NCBI GenBank assembly: GCA_009776625.1
Contig: WRNL01000040.1
Location: 1 to 12,349, forward strand
DNA from: Methanomassiliicoccaceae archaeon
Lineage (GTDB): Archaea > Thermoplasmatota > Thermoplasmata > Methanomassiliicoccales > Methanomethylophilaceae
Length of the DNA: 12,349 bases
Direction: 5' to 3'
The stretch's first letter is position 1, and each line of letters begins with the position of its first letter. The notes under the pieces were generated by a model. The model ran no database searches and had not been told where the DNA came from. It was given only the letters and a program-made list of their open reading frames with translations. Position numbers and translations under genes: made by a program. This document shows positions 1 through 6,951 of this stretch, piece after piece.

Positions 1-2
1 CG

Positions 3-1325
3 CCGCTGTCCGAGTACCTGCGCCGCATGGCGGTGCGCCTGTTCTACCCGATGGCCGTCCAGGAGGGGCCGCCCCCCGAGATCGCCGGCTACGTGGAGAG
101 GACGGAGCGGCTCTTCTCAGAGGGGAGCGCGTGCGGCGACCCAGAGGCCCGCTACGGGCATGCCCAGCAGGTGTTCGACATAATAGAGCCGCTCATACCG
201 GAAGACGAGGAGGAGGTGTGCGACCGGTTCCTGAGGACGATACTATCGCTGAGGGGCGCCTACCCGCGGAGCGACCCCACCCCCGCGACACACCAGAGGG
301 CAGGCATGGCCGTGGCCGTGACCCGCCGCCTGTTCACGGACCTCGACGGGAACCCTATGCCCGTGGCCGGGCATGCGAAAGGCATGATCGAGCTGATCAG
401 GGAGTCGGAGAAGGACAAGAAGAAGGTGATAAAGGACGCCCTCAGAAAGCCGAAGACCGAGACGCACACGGGCAGCAACTTCGACTGCTCCAACCTCCAC
501 AGGGACATCAAGGTCGTCGTCACCAGGCCCGTCCCCGACCCGAACCTCCGCCGCGCCTACCAGAACATCTACGACGGGAACCGCCTCAGCATCAGCTCGT
601 ACAACAGCCGCTTCGCGCAGCTGCTGAGGGCGCGGGTCCCCGCCCGCGAGGAGAGGAGGCTGTTCGGGAGCGGGATAAACTCCTCCCGGCTGCATGACGC
701 GAAGAGGAGGTACTGGTACCGCTCCGCCGAGGACTTCGGCGTCCCAGACCTCGCCGTCCTTCTGCTCATAGACGGCTCCGGCTCCATGGGCGGGGGACGC
801 AGGGAGAGCGCGATAGTTTCCAGCGTGGTCCTGCACGAGGTGCTGAGGAAGCAGGGGGTGACCCACGCCATAGTGGAGCACAGGGCCGAGCACAACAGCA
901 TGACGGTGACCCACAACATCCTCGTCGACTTCGTCGCGAAGGAGGAGGACAAGCTCAACATACTGACGTTGAGATCGGACGGCGGTACCCGCGAGGGGCT
1001 GTCCCTCTTCTGGGCGGAGAGGCACCTCAACACGATGACGCGCGAGGAGAGGAAACTCATAATCGTCCTGTCGGACGGCATGCCGTCGCATGTGTCCAGC
1101 GCAGACAGCCACTGCGTGCCGCCCGTGTCGGTCAAGGACGCCGCCGACGCCGCCGCGAAGATAATGGCGCGGGGCACGGACATAATAGCCGTCGCGCTGG
1201 ACGACGGCGGCCGCCACGCCTGCTACGACGAGCTGAAGGGGATATACCCCTCGGTCGTCTCGTGCACGAACCTGAAACGCCTCACGGGGCAGCTGCTGAC
1301 CATCATCTCGAGGAGCCTGTCCTGA
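3..1325 (+). CDS. VWA-domain protein, CobT-like, 5'-truncated by the window edge
   Basis: The frame is open from base 3 with no stop. The first in-frame ATG is at 27, but the codons before it read like normal protein (PLSEYLRR), so the real start probably lies left of the window. Numbering from ATG 27 (432 aa), the C-terminal ~190 residues form a von Willebrand A domain with a complete MIDAS metal site: DGSGS at 249-253, Thr321 in a GGT turn, and Asp350 in LSDG. The N-terminal part is charged, with a lysine-rich stretch around 128-143. This arrangement resembles the VWA subunits of AAA-ATPase/VWA pairs (CobT of cobaltochelatase, NorD/CoxE-like proteins), which act with a MoxR-type ATPase to insert metals or remodel enzymes. 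No ATPase partner is visible; it could lie upstream. The family-level call is firm, but the substrate is unknown. The stop at 1325 is 70 bp before argF, which has its own promoter. Confidence 0.8.
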   Translation, partial: PLSEYLRRMAVRLFYPMAVQEGPPPEIAGYVERTERLFSEGSACGDPEARYGHAQQVFDIIEPLIPEDEEEVCDRFLRTILSLRGAYPRSDPTPATHQRAGMAVAVTRRLFTDLDGNPMPVAGHAKGMIELIRESEKDKKKVIKDALRKPKTETHTGSNFDCSNLHRDIKVVVTRPVPDPNLRRAYQNIYDGNRLSISSYNSRFAQLLRARVPAREERRLFGSGINSSRLHDAKRRYWYRSAEDFGVPDLAVLLLIDGSGSMGGGRRESAIVSSVVLHEVLRKQGVTHAIVEHRAEHNSMTVTHNILVDFVAKEEDKLNILTLRSDGGTREGLSLFWAERHLNTMTREERKLIIVLSDGMPSHVSSADSHCVPPVSVKDAADAAAKIMARGTDIIAVALDDGGRHACYDELKGIYPSVVSCTNLKRLTGQLLTIISRSLS

Positions 1326-1364
1326 GCGGCGGCGCGCGCGGGACGGCCGGCGTCGAGCATAAAC

Positions 1365-1373
1365 TGTTAATAC
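1365..1373 (+). promoter_or_regulatory. TATA box of argF
   Basis: The sequence TGTTAATAC lies in an otherwise GC-rich gap. The end of TTAATA is 24 bp before the argF ATG, so transcription would start at or next to the start codon (leaderless mRNA). No Shine-Dalgarno sequence is seen before the ATG, which agrees. Inferred from sequence only. Confidence 0.55.
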
Positions 1374-1395
1374 GGCCCCGCCCAATCACGGTGTC

Positions 1396-2313
1396 ATGAC
1401 AAAGAGGGACCTGATATCCGTGTTGGATATGAAGGACGAGTGGCCCGACCTGGTGGACCTGGCCATAAAGCTCAAGGGCGAGCGCGGCCGCCACGGCGCC
1501 CCGCTGAAGGACAAGACGCTGATAATGATATTCGAGAAGCCCAGCACACGGACGAGGATATCCTTCGACGTCGCCATAACCGAGCTCGGCGGCCACGCCC
1601 TGTACATAGACTCGTCGAACATGCACATGGGCCAGCAGGGGGAGACCGTCGAGGACACGGCCAAGGTGATGAGCAGGTTCGCCCACGGCATAATGTACCG
1701 CGCTTTCGACTATAAGGTCATGGACAGGCTCGGCGAGGCGGCCACCGTGCCGGTGATAAGCGGCCTGGACAACCTGGAGCACCCTTGCCAGGCCCTCGCG
1801 GACATCATGACCATCAAGGAGAAGAAGGGCTCGTTCCGCGGCAAGAAGCTGGTCTACCTCGGGGACGGCAACAACGTGTGCAACTCGCTCCTCTACTCCA
1901 GCGCGATCATGGGGCTGGACATGACGGCCTGCTGCCCCGCCACGCGGATGCCCAACGCGGAGATAATGCTGGGCGCCGCCCGCATAGCCGATGCCAACGG
2001 CAGCAAGATCGTCGCCTCCCACGACCCGAGGGAGGCCTGCAAGGACGCCGACATCCTCTACACGGACACATGGATCTCCATGGGGGACAGCACCCCCCAG
2101 GAGAAGGCCGTCAAGCTGTTCAGCATGTACCAGATAAACTCGTCGCTGCTCTCGATAGCGAAGGAAGACTGCATCGTCATGCACTGCCTGCCCGCCCACA
2201 GGGGCTTCGAGATAACCGCAGACGTCATGGACGGGCCTCAGAGCGTGGTGCTGGACCAGGCGGAGAACCGCCTCCACGCCCAGAAAGCGGTGCTGTGCAC
2301 ACTGCTCAGATGA
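1396..2313 (+). CDS. argF: Ornithine carbamoyltransferase
   Basis: The gene encodes a 305-aa cytosolic enzyme that joins carbamoyl phosphate and ornithine to make citrulline in arginine synthesis. The length is normal for the family. The carbamoyl-phosphate loop STRTR is at residues 50-54 (inside FEKPSTRTR), HPCQ at 129-132, the ornithine-side SMG loop at 228-230, and the catalytic HCLPAHRG at 263-270. The SMG and HCLP motifs separate it from aspartate carbamoyltransferase. The ATG at 1396 is chosen because a TATA box sits about 25 bp upstream, giving a leaderless transcript. No other arginine gene is adjacent, so it appears to be a single-gene unit. Its stop overlaps the stop of the convergent RecJ-like gene by 8 bp, leaving no room for a separate terminator. 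ArgF is standard nomenclature for this enzyme. Confidence is high. Confidence 0.95.
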   Translation: MTKRDLISVLDMKDEWPDLVDLAIKLKGERGRHGAPLKDKTLIMIFEKPSTRTRISFDVAITELGGHALYIDSSNMHMGQQGETVEDTAKVMSRFAHGIMYRAFDYKVMDRLGEAATVPVISGLDNLEHPCQALADIMTIKEKKGSFRGKKLVYLGDGNNVCNSLLYSSAIMGLDMTACCPATRMPNAEIMLGAARIADANGSKIVASHDPREACKDADILYTDTWISMGDSTPQEKAVKLFSMYQINSSLLSIAKEDCIVMHCLPAHRGFEITADVMDGPQSVVLDQAENRLHAQKAVLCTLLR

Positions 2314-3718
2314 CCTGGGAGGACACGAGGTCCTCCGCGATGTCGAGGAACTCCTCCTCCCGCCCCTTCGGGATGGTCGCGCCGGCGGCGACCTTGTGGC
2401 CCCCGCCGTAGCCGCCCACCATCCCCGACGCGGTCTTCATCACGAAGGAGAGGTCGAGGCCCCTGTCGGTCAGGCCCCTCGCGGCCCTCGCCGACACCTT
2501 CACCCCGTCGTCGGCCTCCGCGAACGCCAGTATGGGGAGGTCCCTCCTCGCCTCCCCCGAGTTGAGCAGGATCCCGGCGACTATGCCGACCACCGTGTCC
2601 CTGACCTCCCCCCCGGCGTCGAAGTACTGCACGAACCGGCGCTCCTTGAGGAGGCGGTTGTCCCGTATGTGGGCGAGGGCGGAGGAGATGTGTTTCCTGT
2701 GGTCGGCGCGGTTCTTCTCGGCGTCCTCCAGCGCGGTGAGGTCGCCCTTGCAGAGCCTCAGCCCCGTCCCGGCGTCGTCGTACCTCCCGCAGGAGTTCAG
2801 CGCGGTGGCGAACTCCTTGGCGTCCCTGAGCCCCGGGTGGGCCTCGAACCTGGTGATCGTGTAGACCTCGCCGAACAGCCTCCCCCATGTCTCCTCGTCC
2901 ACGCGCGACCTCATGCCCGCAATGGCCGCCTCCCTCTCGCCGGCTGTCAGGCCGCCCCACGTCCTCTGCCCGCCCCCCTCCTTCAACGGTATGCCGAGGC
3001 TGGAGAAGAACGCGGCGCAGCCGGGGGCGTCGTCGCTCAGCCCTGGGACCGGGGGGTCGTTGCCGAACTGCAGGAACTGGACGAGCGGCCTGTAGTCGCG
3101 GCCGAAGTAGCGGACGTCCTCCCCCACCCTCATGTCGCCCGCCGAGACCGCCTCCTCCAGTATCGAACGGTTGAGGCTGACCAGCCTCGACTCCCTGTTG
3201 TCCTGGAGGTCGCCGACGGCGCCCACCACGGCGAGGAACGCGAGGTCCCTGTTCGCTGGGTCGATGGCCCTGGACAGGAGGTAGGTCATCCCCGCCCCGC
3301 ACACCTCGTACGATCCGGACATGCCGTAGGAGTGGGGGTTCAGGTGGTGGATCCCGCTGAAATCGTCAATGGATGTCTGGCTGCGCCGCCACCTCGGGTC
3401 GGGGATGTGGTGGTCGGTGACCACGACCCCCTCCCTCTTGAACTCGGACAGGTAGGCGCTCCCCAGGTCGCATATCCACATCAGGTCCTCCGCCGCGCCG
3501 TTGATCGAGGCGACGGCCTCATCGGTGATCTTCTTCTCGAACACCACCCTGTGCGCCTTCCCGAGCCTGTCGAGAGCCGTCGAGGCGATGCCGCCGGAGG
3601 CGATTCCGTCCGCGTCGATGTGGGTCACCACGAGGACGTCCCTCGCCGAGCGGACGGCGCGGGCCGCCTCCTCGAGGTCCCCTGCGAGCCTGCCTTGAAC
3701 AACACCGTCCGCGTACAT
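2306..3718 (-). CDS. Archaeal RecJ/GAN-like DHH-family single-strand nuclease
   Basis: The gene encodes a 470-aa protein of the DHH phosphoesterase superfamily. Motif I is HIDADG at residues 33-38, a motif II Asp is at 84 (ICDLG), the family signature DHH is at 102-104, and a motif IV Asp is at 170 (GAVGD). The C-terminal DHHA1 substrate-binding domain shows its glycine-rich GGYGGGH at 435-441. All metal-binding residues look intact, so an active Mn/Mg-dependent enzyme is expected. Archaeal proteins of this length and layout are RecJ homologues, including GAN, which binds GINS and is related to Cdc45 of the replicative helicase. Whether this copy is the GINS partner or a repair/RNA-processing paralogue cannot be decided here. 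A stop codon lies in frame upstream of ATG 3718 with no other start between, which fixes the start. It converges on argF and diverges from the small gene at 3829. Confidence 0.88.
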   Translation of the reverse strand: MYADGVVQGRLAGDLEEAARAVRSARDVLVVTHIDADGIASGGIASTALDRLGKAHRVVFEKKITDEAVASINGAAEDLMWICDLGSAYLSEFKREGVVVTDHHIPDPRWRRSQTSIDDFSGIHHLNPHSYGMSGSYEVCGAGMTYLLSRAIDPANRDLAFLAVVGAVGDLQDNRESRLVSLNRSILEEAVSAGDMRVGEDVRYFGRDYRPLVQFLQFGNDPPVPGLSDDAPGCAAFFSSLGIPLKEGGGQRTWGGLTAGEREAAIAGMRSRVDEETWGRLFGEVYTITRFEAHPGLRDAKEFATALNSCGRYDDAGTGLRLCKGDLTALEDAEKNRADHRKHISSALAHIRDNRLLKERRFVQYFDAGGEVRDTVVGIVAGILLNSGEARRDLPILAFAEADDGVKVSARAARGLTDRGLDLSFVMKTASGMVGGYGGGHKVAAGATIPKGREEEFLDIAEDLVSSQVI

Positions 3719-3753
3719 TGTATCCTGCCCGTCGGTATCACGGAACCATCAGA

Positions 3754-3759
3754 AATAAC
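3754..3759 (-). promoter_or_regulatory. Candidate TATA box of the RecJ-like gene
   Basis: On the minus strand this reads TTATTT within GTTATTTCT. Its end is 36 bp from the ATG at 3718, so a short leader of roughly 10 nt is expected. It sits in the AT-richer divergent gap shared with the small gene to the right. Sequence inference only. Confidence 0.4.
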
Positions 3760-3795
3760 TATTGAGGGGAAATGCCTGCGAACGCCCCTCAATGG

Positions 3796-3801
3796 TTAAA
3801 T
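3796..3801 (+). promoter_or_regulatory. Candidate TATA box of the small gene at 3829
   Basis: TTAAAT within GGTTAAATCC lies 28 bp before the ATG at 3829, the spacing expected for a leaderless or nearly leaderless transcript. No Shine-Dalgarno sequence precedes the ATG. Confidence 0.45.
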
Positions 3802-3828
3802 CCGTGGGCCTTTAGTCATATCCCATAG

Positions 3829-3996
3829 ATGCAGAATACGGGACATATCCCCCCCCCCGTCACGTGGGAGGATGTGGAAGAGCTCAAGAAGGCTTTTGAC
3901 AGTCTAAGGGACATAAGGGACTCTGACGCAAAGACAAAGAGGGAGTTCTGGATGGGCTATTTCAGGCCGAAGAACGAGAAGAGCATAACCCAATAA
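3829..3996 (+). CDS. Small hypothetical protein, 55 aa
   Basis: This is a short open frame from ATG 3829 to TAA 3996 that I read directly from the bases. The predicted product begins MQNTGHIPPPVTWEDVEE and is hydrophilic. It has a proline triplet at 8-10, a charged, helix-prone centre at about 14-40 and a basic tail (FRPKNEK). There is no signal peptide, membrane segment or metal motif. Evidence for a real gene: a TATA box 28 bp upstream, codons that make a plausible soluble protein, and a position that fills an otherwise empty gap between two promoters. Codon choice is less GC-biased than in the neighbours. A run of ten C (3849-3858) falls at codons 7-10, so a one-base error or slip would destroy the frame. 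I do not recognise a family and assign no function. Confidence 0.55.
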   Translation: MQNTGHIPPPVTWEDVEELKKAFDSLRDIRDSDAKTKREFWMGYFRPKNEKSITQ

Positions 3997-4046
3997 ACAC
4001 CGGCACGATCTTCTCGCCCGATGGCCGTCGCTGGCAGTGAATCAGA

Positions 4047-4052
4047 TTAATA
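4047..4052 (+). promoter_or_regulatory. TATA box of the metallophosphoesterase gene
   Basis: TTAATA within GATTAATAGG ends 22 bp before ATG 4074. The spacing and the missing Shine-Dalgarno sequence point to a leaderless mRNA, the same layout as argF. Confidence 0.5.
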
Positions 4053-4073
4053 GGCGCACCGCAATCCCCCCGT

Positions 4074-4796
4074 ATGCGATCCTACGAGATCCTCCCCGGC
4101 GTGAGGGTGACCAACGACAGGTGCCTGATGCTCGACGACGGGCGCACGGCCGTGCTCGGCGACCTCCACCTAGGATACGAGAGCGCCCTCGAGGAGGAGG
4201 GGATGTACATACCCAGGATGAACACGGAGTCCATAAGGGACGCGCTCAACGGCATCCTCTCCGAGCACGAGCCGGAGCGGGTGGTGCTCCTGGGGGACAT
4301 CAAGCACGACTTCAAAAGATCCAGGCGAGAGGCGGCCGAGGAGGTCAGGAGGATAATCCGCCTCCTCGCGGAGGCCTCGGACGTGATAGTGATAAAGGGG
4401 AACCACGACAACTTCCTGCAGAACATCCTCTCCGACATGGGGCTGATGGCGGCCGACTACATAGACCTCGGGGGGTTCAGGATGGAGCACGGCCACGTGG
4501 ACACCGGCGTCAGGCCCGTCGTGATAGGGCACGAGCACCCCTCCGTGAGGATCCCCGGCGCGGTGAGCGGGGGCATGAAGATACACTGCTTCGTCCACCA
4601 GAGGGAGGACGGCGTGATAGTCCTGCCGCCGTTCAGCCCGTTCTCCGCCGGCAACGACCTGGCGCCCGACGGCAAGTGCATAATGGCGCCCGCGCTCGCC
4701 GCCTCCCGTTATTCTGACGCGGACCTCTACGGCGTGTCGGAGGTCGGGATAATCAGGCTGGGGAAGCTCAAGGACGTCATGGACATAACCGTCTGA
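4074..4796 (+). CDS. Calcineurin-like metallophosphoesterase, PdeM/COG1407 type
   Basis: The gene encodes a 240-aa protein with the full set of binuclear-metal phosphoesterase motifs in order: GDLH at 29-32, GD at 74-75, GNHD at 109-112, HGH at 139-141 and GHEH at 152-155. The short length and the GDLHLG opening resemble the COG1407 group. Bacterial members (PdeM) accompany an ATP-dependent ligase/Lhr-type helicase in DNA damage response, and archaeal members are mostly uncharacterised. A nuclease or phosphodiesterase acting on nucleic acid is likely, but the substrate is not shown by the sequence. No ligase or helicase gene is next to it, although the RecJ-like nuclease gene is about 0.4 kb away on the other strand. 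ATG 4074 is supported by a TATA box ending 22 bp upstream. No signal peptide is seen, so it should be cytosolic. Confidence 0.85.
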   Translation: MRSYEILPGVRVTNDRCLMLDDGRTAVLGDLHLGYESALEEEGMYIPRMNTESIRDALNGILSEHEPERVVLLGDIKHDFKRSRREAAEEVRRIIRLLAEASDVIVIKGNHDNFLQNILSDMGLMAADYIDLGGFRMEHGHVDTGVRPVVIGHEHPSVRIPGAVSGGMKIHCFVHQREDGVIVLPPFSPFSAGNDLAPDGKCIMAPALAASRYSDADLYGVSEVGIIRLGKLKDVMDITV

Positions 4797-4808
4797 GCGT
4801 CCCTTCTG

Positions 4809-4834
4809 GGCTCCTGCGCAAGGGGCGAGGAGCC
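4809..4834. repeat. Inverted repeat between the phosphoesterase and methyltransferase genes
   Basis: The arms GGCTCCT (4809-4815) and AGGAGCC (4828-4834) pair perfectly over 7 bp around a 12-nt loop. It could end the upstream transcript, although no T-run follows directly, or act as a protein site. It lies 8 bp before the TATA box of the methyltransferase gene. Confidence 0.45.
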
Positions 4835-4842
4835 AACCCCAC

Positions 4843-4852
4843 TTAATAAATA
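4843..4852 (+). promoter_or_regulatory. TATA box of the methyltransferase gene
   Basis: TTAATAAATA is a strong AT-rich box. A start about 25 bp downstream, near 4873, would leave a short leader that just includes the AGGAG Shine-Dalgarno at 4876-4880. Unlike several neighbours, this gene therefore seems to use ribosome-binding-site initiation. Confidence 0.55.
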
Positions 4853-4889
4853 AGAGTATTCTATTTAGGTTTTTCAGGAGATATTTCAA

Positions 4890-5930
4890 ATGTCAATGAC
4901 TCCAAGAGAAAGAGTGCTTTCAGCGATGAAGTTGGAAGAGCTTGACAGGCCTCCGGTGGCTATTTTCACCCAGGCCGCCACGATCAGCCAGATGGACAAG
5001 GTCGGCGCAGCCTGGCCGGATGCCCACAAGGACGCGAACCTCATGGCGAAGCTCGGCACCGCGCAGGCGGACATGTTCGGGTTCGAGTGCGTGAGGGCGG
5101 GCTTCTGCCTCACCGCCGAGGCGGAGAGGCTCGGATGCAGGGTGCAGGTGGACAAGAAGGACGCCGCGCCTATGATAAAGGAGCACCCGTTCAAATTCGA
5201 CCCCATGACGGGGGAGTACGACGACCCGGCGGCCCTCATGGCCCCCGAGGAATTCCTGAAGGGCGGCAGGCCTGCCGAGGTCGTCAAGTCGATGGCCCTT
5301 ATGAAGAAGTCCCACGGTGAGAACTACGCCATAGTGGCGGGCAACACCGGCCCCTTCACGCTCGCCGGCCACATGGTCAGCACGGAGAACATGGTCTTCG
5401 GCATGATGATGGCCCCCGAGGAGGTCGCCAAATGGACCGCAGGGGTCAACCCCATCGTGAAAGCCTACACCCAGGCGCTGTCCGACGCCGGCGCTGACGT
5501 CATCCAGATGTCCGAGCCGTCCGCGTCCACCGACATGCTCGCCCCCGACATGTTCGAGGGGGCCTCCGGCATGTACGTGAAGGACAGCCTGGCGAGGGTC
5601 AAGGACGCGTACTCGTCCCTCCACATCTGCGGCGACACGTTCCCCATACTCGACGGCATGATCGAGACCGGGGTGACCGCCCTCTCCATAGAGGAGAAGG
5701 TCGACCCGTTCAAGGCCGCCGAGAAGGTGGCTAAGAGGGCCGCGCTCGTAGGGAACGTCGGATCCGTCAGGCCCCTCTTCCAGGGGACTGCCGACGAGGT
5801 CAAGGCGGCGGCCGCGAACTGCGCTAAGGCCGGGTTCAACGTGATCTCGTCCGGTTGCGGCATCGCGACGGCGACCCCAGACGACAACATGAAGGCCCTC
5901 GTGGACACCATCAAGGCGTACAAGCGCTGA
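4890..5930 (+). CDS. Methylcobalamin:coenzyme M methyltransferase (MtaA/MtbA family)
   Basis: The 346-aa protein belongs to the uroporphyrinogen-decarboxylase-like methyltransferase family. It moves the methyl group from a methylated corrinoid protein to coenzyme M, making the methyl-CoM used by MCR. The family's zinc site is complete: His245-x-Cys247, then 75 residues, then Cys323 (in SSGCG). Zinc activates the CoM thiol. The length and the N-terminal start (TPRERVLSAM) match MtaA/MtbA. The sequence alone does not tell me whether it serves methanol (MtaA), methylamines (MtbA) or methylthiols, so no symbol is given. AGGAG at 4876-4880 lies 9 nt before ATG 4890. An in-frame ATG at 4896 is a less likely alternative. 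No substrate-specific methyltransferase or corrinoid protein gene is adjacent, so the gene stands alone with its own promoter and terminator. The first ~80 bases are visibly AT-richer than the rest. Confidence 0.9.
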   Translation: MSMTPRERVLSAMKLEELDRPPVAIFTQAATISQMDKVGAAWPDAHKDANLMAKLGTAQADMFGFECVRAGFCLTAEAERLGCRVQVDKKDAAPMIKEHPFKFDPMTGEYDDPAALMAPEEFLKGGRPAEVVKSMALMKKSHGENYAIVAGNTGPFTLAGHMVSTENMVFGMMMAPEEVAKWTAGVNPIVKAYTQALSDAGADVIQMSEPSASTDMLAPDMFEGASGMYVKDSLARVKDAYSSLHICGDTFPILDGMIETGVTALSIEEKVDPFKAAEKVAKRAALVGNVGSVRPLFQGTADEVKAAAANCAKAGFNVISSGCGIATATPDDNMKALVDTIKAYKR

Positions 5931-5953
5931 TCCCCGTATGGGCACGGCCAAAC

Positions 5954-5999
5954 CATTTTCCCGTTTTTACCGCCCCCTCCCGAGGGGGCGGGCTTTCTT
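5954..5999 (+). terminator. Terminator after the methyltransferase gene
   Basis: A T-rich stretch (TTTTCCCGTTTTT) precedes a perfect 9-bp GC-rich stem, CCGCCCCCT (5970-5978) with AGGGGGCGG (5983-5991), loop CCCG, followed by GCTTTCTT. Both the T-run and the hairpin fit termination after a highly expressed archaeal gene. Confidence 0.75.
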
Positions 6000-6027
6000 A
6001 CAAGCCTGCATCAGGCGTCCCCGCAAC

Positions 6028-6034
6028 GTTTATT
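6028..6034 (+). promoter_or_regulatory. TATA box of the DUF169 gene
   Basis: GTTTATT ends 25 bp before ATG 6059, which predicts a leaderless transcript. This supports the 6059 start over longer in-frame starts, which would run through the terminator hairpin at 5970-5991. Confidence 0.5.
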
Positions 6035-6058
6035 CCCACGCACGGCTATGCCGCACCC

Positions 6059-6769
6059 ATGTCCGACATACTGACGAAGAACGCAGGGTACGCCGAGAGG
6101 CTGACATCCCTCCTCGGCCTCGCGCACGAGCCGGTGGCGGTGAGGCTGGTCAGGGAGGGCGAGGCCTACCCCGAGGGGCCGGCGGTGCCAGGCTCCCAGC
6201 TCAGCCACTGCCAGGCCGTGTTCCGGGCGAGGGGCGGCGAATGCCTCAACGTGCCCTTCGAGATGTCCAACTGCCACATAGGGGCGGCGGTCCTCGGGAT
6301 GACCGAGACCCCTGCCAAGGCGGCATCCGGCGAGTTCCACGCAGGGATAGGGATACACGACTCGGTCGAAGCGGCCAAGAGGATGATGGACGAGAGGGCG
6401 ATCGTCCCATACAAGACCGTGGGCGAGGCGGTGTGCCCGCTGGGGAGGGCGGGGTTCGTACCCGACGTGGTGATAATAGCGGATCTGGTCGAGAGGGTGT
6501 ACTGGGTGGTCGCGATGATGACGGCGGAGGGGGGCGGCCGCGCCACGTTCAGCACCGCCCCGTTCCAGTGCGCGTGCGAGGACGTCACCGCCGTCCCCAT
6601 GGCAACGGGGGCCCCCAACATCTCGCTGGGGTGCTTCGGGTGCAGGAAGAGGACGGACATGGCCGCCGGGGAGATGGCCTGCGGCATACCTTACGGTCTG
6701 ATCCCGGGGTACGTCGCCAGGCTGGAGAGGTATGCGGGCGGCCCCCTCGCCAAGGCGAGCAGGGGCTGA
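6059..6769 (+). CDS. DUF169-family protein, cysteine-rich, function unknown
   Basis: The 236-aa protein resembles the DUF169/COG2043 family, common in methanogens and anaerobes and without an established function. It has nine cysteines (51, 62, 72, 126, 171, 173, 192, 195, 208), including a CxC (171-173) and a CxxC (192-195 in CFGCRKR). It also has Gly-rich turns near 59-61 and 157-160. Such spacing suggests an iron-sulfur or other metal/corrinoid-linked role, but that is inference. There is no signal peptide; a hydrophobic segment at about 134-154 looks like a buried strand rather than a membrane helix. The start at ATG 6059 is set by the TATA box at 6028-6034. A longer frame exists back to 5855 but overlaps the methyltransferase gene and its terminator. 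It lies between a CoM methyltransferase and the mcr operon, which hints at a role in methyl metabolism. Confidence 0.78.
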   Translation: MSDILTKNAGYAERLTSLLGLAHEPVAVRLVREGEAYPEGPAVPGSQLSHCQAVFRARGGECLNVPFEMSNCHIGAAVLGMTETPAKAASGEFHAGIGIHDSVEAAKRMMDERAIVPYKTVGEAVCPLGRAGFVPDVVIIADLVERVYWVVAMMTAEGGGRATFSTAPFQCACEDVTAVPMATGAPNISLGCFGCRKRTDMAAGEMACGIPYGLIPGYVARLERYAGGPLAKASRG

Positions 6770-6793
6770 GCCCGCCGGTGTTATCCGTTTCTG

Positions 6794-6807
6794 TATTGTT
6801 AACAATA
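6794..6807. repeat. Perfect 14-bp palindrome upstream of the mcr promoter
   Basis: TATTGTTAACAATA is fully self-complementary and lies about 40 bp upstream of the first candidate mcr TATA box. A dyad like this is a typical dimeric regulator site. It could also lie at the end of the DUF169 transcript, but no long T-run follows. Confidence 0.55.
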
Positions 6808-6811
6808 AAAA

Positions 6812-6827
6812 CATGCCCGCAGGCATG
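6812..6827. repeat. Short hairpin upstream of the mcr promoter
   Basis: The arms CATGCC (6812-6817) and GGCATG (6822-6827) flank the loop CGCA. It is only 4 bp downstream of the 14-bp palindrome and 21 bp upstream of the first TATA box, so the two dyads may form one regulatory block. A role as part of the DUF169 terminator is the alternative. Confidence 0.45.
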
Positions 6828-6848
6828 AAGGATGTTACGCCCAATAAC

Positions 6849-6858
6849 TTTTAAATAC
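6849..6858 (+). promoter_or_regulatory. Candidate mcr promoter 1 (TATA box)
   Basis: TTTTAAATAC follows the A-rich CCAATAAC, which fits a BRE-like element. Transcription would start near 6880 and give a leader of about 170 nt before mcrB. Confidence 0.5.
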
Positions 6859-6951
6859 GATGAACGGGGCGCAGGCATCGTCCCCCCCATTCCCGCCGCC
6901 GCCCCCACAGCCTGGAAATGGTCGGACTTTGGCAGAAAGCCGTGCTTTTTC

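Noticed and set aside
243..1385. Long minus-strand open frames opposite the VWA gene, and similar ones opposite argF, the methyltransferase, DUF169 and mcr genes
   Set aside because: They are Arg/Val/His-rich products of the high third-position GC of the opposite strand. They contain no family motifs and lie fully on well-supported genes.
5855..6058. Longer start for the DUF169 gene
   Set aside because: It would begin inside the methyltransferase gene and read through its GC-rich terminator hairpin; a TATA box lies between the two starts.
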